Positions 6,016-12,695 of a stretch of 14,999 bases of DNA are shown one piece after another. The DNA is from CALEAR01 sp035301485. GTDB taxonomy: Bacteria; Pseudomonadota; Gammaproteobacteria; Pseudomonadales; Alcanivoracaceae. Each line of letters opens with the position of its first letter. The stretch's first letter is position 1. Position numbers and translations under genes: made by a program. The stretch lies in NCBI GenBank assembly GCA_035301485.1, contig DATGUF010000043.1:1-14999 (forward strand), in the 5' to 3' direction. The notes under the pieces were generated by a model. It was not told where the DNA came from, ran no database searches, and saw nothing but the letters and a program-made list of their open reading frames with translations.

Positions 6016-7896
6016 GTGCTTATTCGTCGCCTATTACCCACCACTTTAGCGTTAGCTGTTTCACTCACTGCACCGGCGTTGGCGCAAGCCACGGATCCGC
6101 CCGTGTTTATCCTAGAAGGTTCGCGCCTCTCTAATCTTCCAGCGGGAGCCGTAATGCTGCTTGCCGAAGACATTGAAAAAATGCCCGCGCGCAACTTGGT
6201 AGATGTGGTGGATTCTGTAGCAGGCATTACTTTGCAACGCGATCATGGCATTGGCGACAGCCAACATGCTGCAAACGCCTATGGCGCGGCCCAACCTTTA
6301 ATTCTTCTCAATGGCCGCCGCATGGTGGATATGCATGGTGCCGCCGCCAACCTTGCTAGCATCCCGCTACAAAGCGTGGCGGCGATAGAAGTGGTGCCCA
6401 CGGGTGGCGGTGTGATGTACGGCCAGGGTGCCAATACTGGGGTGATTAACATTGTCACACGCCAAGCTCACACCGGCGCCGGTGGCGTACACCTTGGCGG
6501 TGGCAGCTACAACACGTATGAAGGCGGCCTGTGGGGCGGCACGCAGCAAGGCAACACGCAAGTATTTGGCGCCGTTACCGGCCTACGGAGCGATGGCTAT
6601 CGCGACCACAACAAGGTGGAACGAACCGCAGGGGTGTTTGATGTGCGCCAGCAAATTGATCGCAGCGTGCTGTATTTCACCCTGCAAGCAGGGCAGGAAG
6701 AACTAGAATTACCAGGTGCCGTGGACATTAACGCTAAACGCAAAAGCGGCACCGCCGACGCCAAATTAAAACAGCATCACTACCATGCCATGCCCGGTAT
6801 CGCTTGGCATTTCATGCAAACGAGCGTTTATTTAGAAGGCAGTTTCTTCGATAAAAACCAAAAAGATTACGACCTCACCACCCAACAGTATGTGAATACA
6901 AATATCGACGGCTACAGTGTATCGCCACGCCTAGAAGGCCATTTTGAAACCGGTAGCGTGGTGCACCGTTGGGATGCAGGCTGGGATTATTACCTCACTC
7001 GTTACGATAGCGCCCTCACCGGCAACCCTTTGGAAGAAGCCCGCCAACAACAAGAAGGGGTGTACGGACGCTATGTGGCTGATTACCGTTCTTGGCTTGG
7101 AGGGCACTTAGGTGCACGTCGCGAAACGGTAAAGCAATCCTTCTTTGGCAGCGCAACTCAGCCTTCCACCGATTACACACTAGAAATGTATGAAGGCGGT
7201 GTGAATGTGCGTTTGGCGCCGCCACTGGTGTTATCTTTAGATGCTGCGCGCACAGCACAAGCCCCCAATGTGGCAGCCAACTTGCAGCATGCTAACGCTT
7301 TAGTGCCTCAGGAAGGCAAGATATATAGCGCTACGCTAGCGTGGCATCACGACCACCAGCGCTCTTCCATTACCTACTGGGATGGCCGCTTTGAAAACGC
7401 TGTGTACTACGACAGAAACAGTGAACGGTACGCCAACCGCAGCGACGATACACGCCGCAAAGGCTTTGCACTAAACAGCCGCTGGCAGCTGGATGACCAT
7501 GTGTGGTTAACCTTAAATGCGAGCCTACAAAAAACTCAGTACAGAGAAGGCGCTTGGCGCAACAAACTGGTGCCCGATTCACCGCGTCGCACGGGCTACG
7601 CACAACTAGATTGGCAGGCTGCTCCCTGGCTAGACGTTGGGATCACCCAGCACTTCTATAGCAGCCGCTTTTTTAACGGCGACGATGCCAATGCCGAGCA
7701 GCGCCAGCGCGGTTACACGTGGACCAACCTCAGCGCCACGGCCAAGGTGGCGAACAGCCGCATTACCGCTGGGGTGTATAACCTGCAAAACCGCAAGGTG
7801 TACGACACCGGTTATTATGACGCAGGCAGTTCAACCCTGTTCACGTACCCCTTGCCAGAGCGCCACTTCATGGTTGATGTGAGCTTCGACTTTTAA
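6016..7896 (+). CDS. TonB-dependent outer-membrane receptor, substrate unknown
   Basis: A 626-residue outer-membrane receptor. I chose GTG 6016 because AAAAGG (6003-6008) lies 7 nt upstream and a clean signal peptide follows (VLIRRLLPTTLALAVSLTAP, cleavage after AQA at residue 25). A longer frame from 5815 overlaps panE and has no signal peptide at its start. VFILEGSRL just after the signal may include the TonB box. The plug domain (about 45-150) has DVVDSVAGI, PLILLNGRRMVD, IPLQSVAAIEVVPTGGGVMYG and GVINIVTR. The rest is a barrel of alternating aromatic and polar strands, ending in an aromatic residue (VDVSFDF), as outer-membrane assembly requires. Its size is near that of BtuB (cobalamin), but nothing visible fixes the ligand; siderophore, vitamin or other nutrients are open. 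It lies 49 nt after panE and 21 nt before the next gene, so it is probably in the same operon. Confidence 0.92.
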   Translation: MLIRRLLPTTLALAVSLTAPALAQATDPPVFILEGSRLSNLPAGAVMLLAEDIEKMPARNLVDVVDSVAGITLQRDHGIGDSQHAANAYGAAQPLILLNGRRMVDMHGAAANLASIPLQSVAAIEVVPTGGGVMYGQGANTGVINIVTRQAHTGAGGVHLGGGSYNTYEGGLWGGTQQGNTQVFGAVTGLRSDGYRDHNKVERTAGVFDVRQQIDRSVLYFTLQAGQEELELPGAVDINAKRKSGTADAKLKQHHYHAMPGIAWHFMQTSVYLEGSFFDKNQKDYDLTTQQYVNTNIDGYSVSPRLEGHFETGSVVHRWDAGWDYYLTRYDSALTGNPLEEARQQQEGVYGRYVADYRSWLGGHLGARRETVKQSFFGSATQPSTDYTLEMYEGGVNVRLAPPLVLSLDAARTAQAPNVAANLQHANALVPQEGKIYSATLAWHHDHQRSSITYWDGRFENAVYYDRNSERYANRSDDTRRKGFALNSRWQLDDHVWLTLNASLQKTQYREGAWRNKLVPDSPRRTGYAQLDWQAAPWLDVGITQHFYSSRFFNGDDANAEQRQRGYTWTNLSATAKVANSRITAGVYNLQNRKVYDTGYYDAGSSTLFTYPLPERHFMVDVSFDF

Positions 7897-7917
7897 GCTG
7901 CGCAAAAGGAATAAAAC

Positions 7918-8310
7918 ATGGCCAAACTTAGCCAATTGCTCCGCCAGCGTTTTTTACGCTTTCGCCGTGAAGTGGTGGTACTGTGGTATGCTTTTCGCCA
8001 CCCTAGCACCCCACTTCATTTAAAAATAGGCAGCTTAGCTTTAGCTATCTATTTGCTCAGCCCCTTTGATTTAATCCCCATTGTGGTGCCCGTTTTCGGC
8101 CTCTTAGATGATCTCATCATTGTGCCTTTTGGGGTGAGCCAAATTGTGCAGCGCCTGCCCCATGAGGTGCATGAACAAGCAAGCCAAAAAGCCGACAAAT
8201 GGATCGGCCGTTATGTGAAACGCCCCTTATTATATGTTGGCTTGGCCGTGGCCGCCCTCATTTCCTTCTGGGTGCTAGTGGTGGTGCTGATCGTGCGTTT
8301 CCTCGCCTAA
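7918..8310 (+). CDS. YkvA/DUF1232 family small membrane protein
   Basis: A 130-residue protein. AAAAGGA (7904-7910) lies 7 nt before ATG 7918. The basic N-terminus (about 1-20) is followed by the DUF1232 core at about 22-75: YAFRHPSTPLHLKIGSLALA, YLLSPFDLIP and FGLLDDLIIVPFG, including the LSPFDLIP and LDD motifs typical of the family. A C-terminal hydrophobic segment (about 103-129) is probably a transmembrane helix, so it should sit in the inner membrane. The molecular function of DUF1232 proteins is not established. It lies 21 nt after the TonB receptor gene, which suggests cotranscription, and is followed by a 109-nt gap before baeS. Confidence 0.88.
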   Translation: MAKLSQLLRQRFLRFRREVVVLWYAFRHPSTPLHLKIGSLALAIYLLSPFDLIPIVVPVFGLLDDLIIVPFGVSQIVQRLPHEVHEQASQKADKWIGRYVKRPLLYVGLAVAALISFWVLVVVLIVRFLA

Positions 8311-8419
8311 ACATTCCATGTAGCCGTACTGCACACAACATTGTGAATTTATTGTGCATCCCCCAACCACCTTGCAAAAACGCGCTATCATGAGGTGTTT
8401 TCATTCTCTTGGTAGCGCT

Positions 8420-9745
8420 ATGCACAGCATTCGGACTCGTCTTTTTCTTGTTTTTTCCGCCATGGGCATGGTGTTGGTCCTGCTCTCTGCCACCCTGTAT
8501 CAAATTAGTTTTGAGCGCAGCCTGGTGAATTACTTACAAGAGCGCGGCCACCAGCGCATGCTAGAAGTGAGCGAACGCTTAGCAGACACCTACCACAACT
8601 ACAACGGCTGGCCCACAGAACACACCGCGCAGCATCCTCGGGGGCTACGCGGCGTGCTCCGTTTGCCTCGCCATTTCGTTGTGCTAAACGAAGAAGGCGG
8701 CACGCTTTACGGTGAGGCACTGCCCCACAGGCCACAACGGGCAGTACCGATTATGCTGCAACAACAGCAAGTGGGCACGCTGTTGTATCACCCCATGGAA
8801 GCACAGCTCACCGACAGCACCGACAGGGCTTTTCGGCAGCAGCAATGGCGCTCCTTAGCGCTGACCACCGCGGCTGCTTTAATAGTGGCGCTATTGGGCT
8901 CATGGCTGCTTGCGCGGCAAATGGTGCGCCCCGTGCGCGCCATGGCAGCATTAACCGAACAAATGGCGCGGGGCAATTATCGCCAACGCTTTACCACTGA
9001 GCGCCGCGATGAGCTCGGCCTGCTCAGCGATAGCATTAACCAGCTCGCTCACCACTTAGAACAAGCAGCACAGGCGCGCGACCGCTGGCTCGCGGATACC
9101 GCCCACGAGCTCAGAACACCGCTGGCTATTTTGCAAGGTGAAATCGAAGCCTTAGTAGACGGCATTCGCCACCCGAGCACCGAGCACCTTTTATCGTTAC
9201 AACAAGAAGTCAACCACCTCAAACACTTAGTGGACGATTTACACGACCTTGCCTTGGCCGATGTGGGCAGCTTGCGCTATCGCATGGAAAAAGTAGACCT
9301 GAGCGCACTATTGCATGAACAAGCCCATTTATTTGCCCACCATTTTGCTGAGCAAGGCCTGGCTTTCACGGTGGCGGTGCCTGAAGGTAAAATGGTGCTA
9401 GGCGATGCCACACGTTTGCGCCAACTCCTCACCAACTTGCTGAGCAATAGCTTGAACTACACTGAGGCCCCCGGCAGGGTGCAACTCACCATGACGGTAG
9501 AGAAAAAACACCTCGTGGTGCTGCTTGAAGATTCAGCACCGGGGGTGGCCGAGGATAAAATACCGTTGCTGTTCGAACATTTATTTAGAAGCGAAACGGC
9601 TTCCAGAAACCGCCAATTTGGTGGCTCCGGTTTGGGTTTAGCCCTCGCCAAACGTATTGCACTGGCGCACGGCGCCGAACTCACCGCCACCCCCAGCCCT
9701 TTAGGGGGCCTCGCCTTCACCCTACGCTTTAAGGAGGTGTTATGA
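8420..9745 (+). CDS. baeS: Envelope-stress sensor histidine kinase BaeS
   Basis: A 441-residue inner-membrane sensor kinase that phosphorylates the regulator encoded next to it. TM1 is at about 8-30, a periplasmic sensor region at 31-143, TM2 at about 145-165, HAMP at 166-218 and HisKA with DTAHELRTPL (phospho-acceptor His229). The ATPase domain has N-box TNLLSNSLNY (338-347), EDSAPGV (370-376) and GGSGLGL (401-407). DSAPGV and the RNRxxGGSGLGL context match E. coli BaeS closely. The start is uncertain: 8420 (MHSIRTRLFL) puts a short basic stretch before TM1, but its ribosome binding site is poor. In-frame ATGs at 8390 and 8354 would add residues with no family support. The stop overlaps the baeR start (ATGA). 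In E. coli BaeSR answers envelope damage and toxic compounds. Confidence 0.9.
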   Translation: MHSIRTRLFLVFSAMGMVLVLLSATLYQISFERSLVNYLQERGHQRMLEVSERLADTYHNYNGWPTEHTAQHPRGLRGVLRLPRHFVVLNEEGGTLYGEALPHRPQRAVPIMLQQQQVGTLLYHPMEAQLTDSTDRAFRQQQWRSLALTTAAALIVALLGSWLLARQMVRPVRAMAALTEQMARGNYRQRFTTERRDELGLLSDSINQLAHHLEQAAQARDRWLADTAHELRTPLAILQGEIEALVDGIRHPSTEHLLSLQQEVNHLKHLVDDLHDLALADVGSLRYRMEKVDLSALLHEQAHLFAHHFAEQGLAFTVAVPEGKMVLGDATRLRQLLTNLLSNSLNYTEAPGRVQLTMTVEKKHLVVLLEDSAPGVAEDKIPLLFEHLFRSETASRNRQFGGSGLGLALAKRIALAHGAELTATPSPLGGLAFTLRFKEVL

Positions 9746-10416
9746 CGCAGCTGCTGATCATTGAAGATGAACCTAAAATTGCCCGTTTGCTGCAAGATTA
9801 TTTAACGCACAGTGGTTTTAGCAGCCATTGGTGCGCCACCGGCCAAGCAGGCTTAGATTGGCTAGCAGAAAACAACGCACAGATTGTTCTACTAGATCTT
9901 ATGCTGCCCGACATGGATGGTTTAGAGGTGTGCAAGCAACTGCGGCGCACCTCCGACATTGCCATCATCATGATTACTGCTAGAGTGGATGAGGTGGATC
10001 GTTTGCTGGGGCTTGAACTGGGCGCCGACGATTACATTTGCAAGCCCTTTAGCCCTCGTGAAGTAGTGGCACGGGTGAAAGCGTTACAGCGCCGTTTACA
10101 ACCAGAAACACAGCACCACCAAGGTTTTCATTTCGACGACAACCGCCTTTCTTTTCATTACCAAGGCCAAGAGGTGGCTTTCACCATGGTGGAGTTTGCC
10201 TTATTACGCAGCTTGGCGGAGCGCCCTGGGCACATTCGCAACCGCCAACAATTAATGGACCACATTTATGATGATAACCGCATCGTGAGCGATCGCACCG
10301 TGGACAGCCACATTAAGAAAGTACGCCGCAAACTGGCCGAGGTATTCCCGCACACACAATTTATTCATTCTATTTATGGGGTTGGCTACCGTTTTGACAT
10401 TGAAAAAGAACAATAA
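9742..10416 (+). CDS. baeR: Envelope-stress response regulator BaeR (OmpR family)
   Basis: A 224-residue DNA-binding response regulator. The receiver domain (about 1-115) has the acidic pocket IIEDE (6-10), phospho-acceptor Asp52 in LLDLMLPDMDG, Thr79 and Lys101. TARVDEVDRLLGLELGADDY and CKPFSPREVVARVKAL are close to the BaeR sequence I know. The winged-helix domain (about 128-220) has YDDNRIVSDRTVDSHIKKVR and HSIYGVGYRF, again like BaeR. It should activate envelope-protection genes such as spy when phosphorylated by BaeS. The ribosome binding site AAGGAGGTG (9731-9739) is a full match to the 16S 3' end but lies close to ATG 9742. Start and stop overlap with baeS suggests coupled translation. 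Confidence 0.94.
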   Translation: MTQLLIIEDEPKIARLLQDYLTHSGFSSHWCATGQAGLDWLAENNAQIVLLDLMLPDMDGLEVCKQLRRTSDIAIIMITARVDEVDRLLGLELGADDYICKPFSPREVVARVKALQRRLQPETQHHQGFHFDDNRLSFHYQGQEVAFTMVEFALLRSLAERPGHIRNRQQLMDHIYDDNRIVSDRTVDSHIKKVRRKLAEVFPHTQFIHSIYGVGYRFDIEKEQ

Positions 10417-10494
10417 GGCTTTTTCACATTGCGTGCATATTCTTTGCAACATGTAGCCCCATGATAATACTTAATCACCCACTAGGAGTTACCC
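10417..10494 (+). promoter_or_regulatory. Probable control region of the spy-like gene
   Basis: This 78-nt gap separates baeR from the spy-like gene. TTTTTC at 10420-10425 followed by CACATTG partly resembles the E. coli BaeR box, and GATAAT at 10463-10468 could be a -10 element; a good -35 is not visible. AGGAG at 10484-10488 is the ribosome binding site. BaeR control is plausible from gene order but not shown. Confidence 0.35.
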
Positions 10495-10974
10495 ATGAAA
10501 AAAACATTCTTACCACTTGCTCTCATTGGCGCTTTGCTAACCGCTCCCGCGTTAGCCACCGCCGAGAAAGGCGTAAACGCCCAAGGCACCAACACTGAAG
10601 TACGCATGCAATACATGCAGCGTATGCAACAGCAGCTAGAACTCACTGACGAGCAAAGCGACGCCATGGCGCAAGTGTTTACCACCCAGCGTGAAAAAAT
10701 GCAGGCCGTGCGCAGCGAAACAGAAGCTGCCATCACTGACATTTTAACGCCTGAGCAGCAAACTACGTGGCAAAACATGAAGAAAGAGCGTGCGCAAAAA
10801 TGGCAGCGGCACACCAACAAACACCACATGAAAGAACAGCGCGGCAAGCGTGGTGAGGGCATGATGGAAAACCGACAAGGCGGGATGATGAATAAACAGG
10901 ACGGTGAAAAAAGAATGGAAAGGCAGCGCCAACACCGCGATGACATGCCCATGCGGCCTTCCACCGCTAACTAA
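10495..10974 (+). CDS. Spy/CpxP-family periplasmic protein with Met/His-rich tail
   Basis: A 159-residue secreted protein. A signal peptide (MKKTFLPLALIGALLTAPAL, likely cut after ATA at 23) is followed by a charged helical region with two LTxxQ-type motifs, LTDEQ (50-54) and LTPEQ (84-88), the signature of the Spy/CpxP/ZraP group. Spy is an ATP-independent periplasmic chaperone induced by BaeR and CpxR in E. coli. The tail (about 105-153) is unusual: very basic, and rich in Met (112, 123, 124, 131, 132, 141, 151, 153) and His (106, 110, 111, 147). This composition could bind copper or other metals, as in ZraP- or CnrX-like relatives, or be a disordered chaperone tail. Its place directly after baeSR, with a terminator behind it, suggests it is the main local target of the system. 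Confidence 0.87.
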   Translation: MKKTFLPLALIGALLTAPALATAEKGVNAQGTNTEVRMQYMQRMQQQLELTDEQSDAMAQVFTTQREKMQAVRSETEAAITDILTPEQQTTWQNMKKERAQKWQRHTNKHHMKEQRGKRGEGMMENRQGGMMNKQDGEKRMERQRQHRDDMPMRPSTAN

Positions 10975-11004
10975 TAACTCCTTCTTGTTGTTACGTTAAT
11001 CGTC

Positions 11005-11035
11005 AATAGCCCCCGAACACCGGGGGCTATTTTTT
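11005..11035 (+). terminator. Rho-independent terminator after the spy-like gene
   Basis: AATAGCCCCCG (11005-11015) and CGGGGGCTATT (11021-11031) form an 11-bp stem with loop AACAC, running into six T residues (11030-11035). It ends the plus-strand block. The hairpin is also just past the aceF stop on the other strand, but there the T-run is missing, so it is at best a weak terminator for aceEF. Confidence 0.93.
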
Positions 11036-11037
11036 CT

Positions 11038-12672
11038 TTACAACAATAAACGACGCATATCCTCTAACGCTTCCGCCACATAACGGCTAAAGCGTGCGGC
11101 GTCTGCGCCATTCACCACGCGGTGATCATAGGTGAGCGCTAGCGGTAGCATATCCCGCGGCACAAATTCCTCACCGTTCCATTCGGGCTGCTTTTTACTG
11201 CGCCCCACACCTAAAATAGCCACTTCTGGCCAGTTAATAATAGGGGTGAAGTAACCGCCGCCAATGCCTCCCAATGAGGAAATGGTAAAGCAGCCTCCTT
11301 GCATCTCTGCGGGAGACAACTTTTTATCGCGGGCTTTAGTGGCTAATTCCACCACTTCTGCAGCTATATCACGCAAGCCTTTTTTATCCACATCACGCAA
11401 CACGGGCACCACCAAGCCGTAATCGGTGTCCACGGCTATGCCAATGTGCACGTACTCTTTGAAAACAAGCGTTTTACCATCGTTGGCTAAGGAGCTGTTA
11501 AAGCGCGGGAAGCGCTTCAAACCCTCTGCACAGGCTTTCAATAAGAAAGCGAGCAAAGTGAGGTTGGCGCCTTCATCGCTACGTTTATTTTCAGCGCGAC
11601 GAAACTGCTCCAAGGCTGTAACGTCGGCTTCATCCTGATGGGTAACAGCAGGAATAGTGAGCCAAGAGCGATGGAGGTTTTCCGCCGCTAGCTGGCGTAA
11701 ACGGCTTTCCTCTTCCTCACGCACTGTGCCGAACTGGCTGAAATCGATCTCGGGGAGCGCGGGGGCTCCCGTGCCAGTGGCCGCGGGCGCTGTGGTTAAG
11801 GCTTTTTTCACATGGGCTTTTAAATCATCTTTGGTCACACGGCCTTTCACCCCTGTGCCCGGCACTTGCGATAAATCCACGCCCATTTCACGCGCTAAAC
11901 GGCGCACCGCTGGGCCGGCGAACACGGCAACATCGCTTGCACTGGTGAGCTGCGCTGTGGTGCTCGGTAAAGGGGCTGTGCTTGGCGTGCTTTTTTGCCC
12001 TGTTGACGGTGTCCTTGCGGCGGCTTCTTTTGGCGCCGGCTCTTCTTCGGCAGGCGGGGCGGCCGCGGGCGTCGCAGCGCTTTCACTCAACAGGGTGAGC
12101 AACGCCTGGCCAGAATTCACGGATTGTCCTAGCTCTGCGGTGAACGCCACCACCTTGCCGGCCTGCTCCGCAGGCACTTCAAAGGAGGCTTTGTCTGACT
12201 CTAACACCGCCACTAAGTCATCCACTTCAATGTGATCGCCTTCTTGCACCAGCCATTCGATGAGCACAGCTCCATCAATGTCGCCAAGTTCTGGCACCAC
12301 CAGGCTAATTTCTTCCTCCGCTACAGCAGGCGTAGGCTCTGCTGAAGCTTGCTTCGCGGCAGGTGCCGCGCTCTCTTCGGGCTGTTCTTCCGCCGCCGGT
12401 GCAGCAGCGGCAGGCCCGGGCTGTGCATCTTCACCTTCAGCGGCCATTTCCACCAAAGGGTCATCCGTGCGAATTTGGCTTCCTAACTCCACCTTTATAG
12501 CTGTGATAGTTCCTGCCCGTGGAGCGGGTATTTCCACTGTGGCTTTATCAGATTCCACCACCACAAGGGTGTCTTCTTGCGCCACCACATCCCCTACTTG
12601 CACAGCAATCTCGATCACATCAACAGGATCGCTGTTGCCAAGATCAGGAACTAAAACTAATTCGTTACTCAC
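11038..12672 (-). CDS. aceF: Pyruvate dehydrogenase E2, dihydrolipoyllysine acetyltransferase
   Basis: A 544-residue core subunit of the pyruvate dehydrogenase complex, which moves the acetyl group from E1 to coenzyme A. Two lipoyl domains carry ESDKATVEIP (Lys43) and ESDKASFEVP (Lys161), joined by Ala/Pro/Glu-rich linkers (about 81-118 and 199-245). The peripheral-subunit-binding domain is at about 252-288 (AGPAVRRLAREMGVDL, GTGVKGRVTKDDL). The catalytic domain (about 310-544) ends with YDHRVVNGADAARF: His517 with Asn521, where many E2 enzymes have Asp. Asn at this place is known in Azotobacter vinelandii E2, so activity is expected. The start is GTG 12672, with AAGGAGA about 5 nt upstream; no ATG fits. 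It follows aceE by 23 nt, so the two form an operon. Confidence 0.97.
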   Translation of the reverse strand: MSNELVLVPDLGNSDPVDVIEIAVQVGDVVAQEDTLVVVESDKATVEIPAPRAGTITAIKVELGSQIRTDDPLVEMAAEGEDAQPGPAAAAPAAEEQPEESAAPAAKQASAEPTPAVAEEEISLVVPELGDIDGAVLIEWLVQEGDHIEVDDLVAVLESDKASFEVPAEQAGKVVAFTAELGQSVNSGQALLTLLSESAATPAAAPPAEEEPAPKEAAARTPSTGQKSTPSTAPLPSTTAQLTSASDVAVFAGPAVRRLAREMGVDLSQVPGTGVKGRVTKDDLKAHVKKALTTAPAATGTGAPALPEIDFSQFGTVREEEESRLRQLAAENLHRSWLTIPAVTHQDEADVTALEQFRRAENKRSDEGANLTLLAFLLKACAEGLKRFPRFNSSLANDGKTLVFKEYVHIGIAVDTDYGLVVPVLRDVDKKGLRDIAAEVVELATKARDKKLSPAEMQGGCFTISSLGGIGGGYFTPIINWPEVAILGVGRSKKQPEWNGEEFVPRDMLPLALTYDHRVVNGADAARFSRYVAEALEDMRRLLL

Positions 12673-12695
12673 TCGTCTCTCCTTCTCTTAGCTGC

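Noticed and set aside
10482..10964. 160-residue minus-strand frame opposite the spy-like gene
   Set aside because: Cys/Ser/Met-rich antisense of the Met/Gln/His-rich spy-like gene, which itself has a signal peptide, ribosome binding site and terminator.
11657..12691. Plus-strand frames opposite aceF (11657-12235, 12260-12691)
   Set aside because: Antisense of the Ala/Pro/Glu linkers and lipoyl domains; no start signals or recognisable domains.
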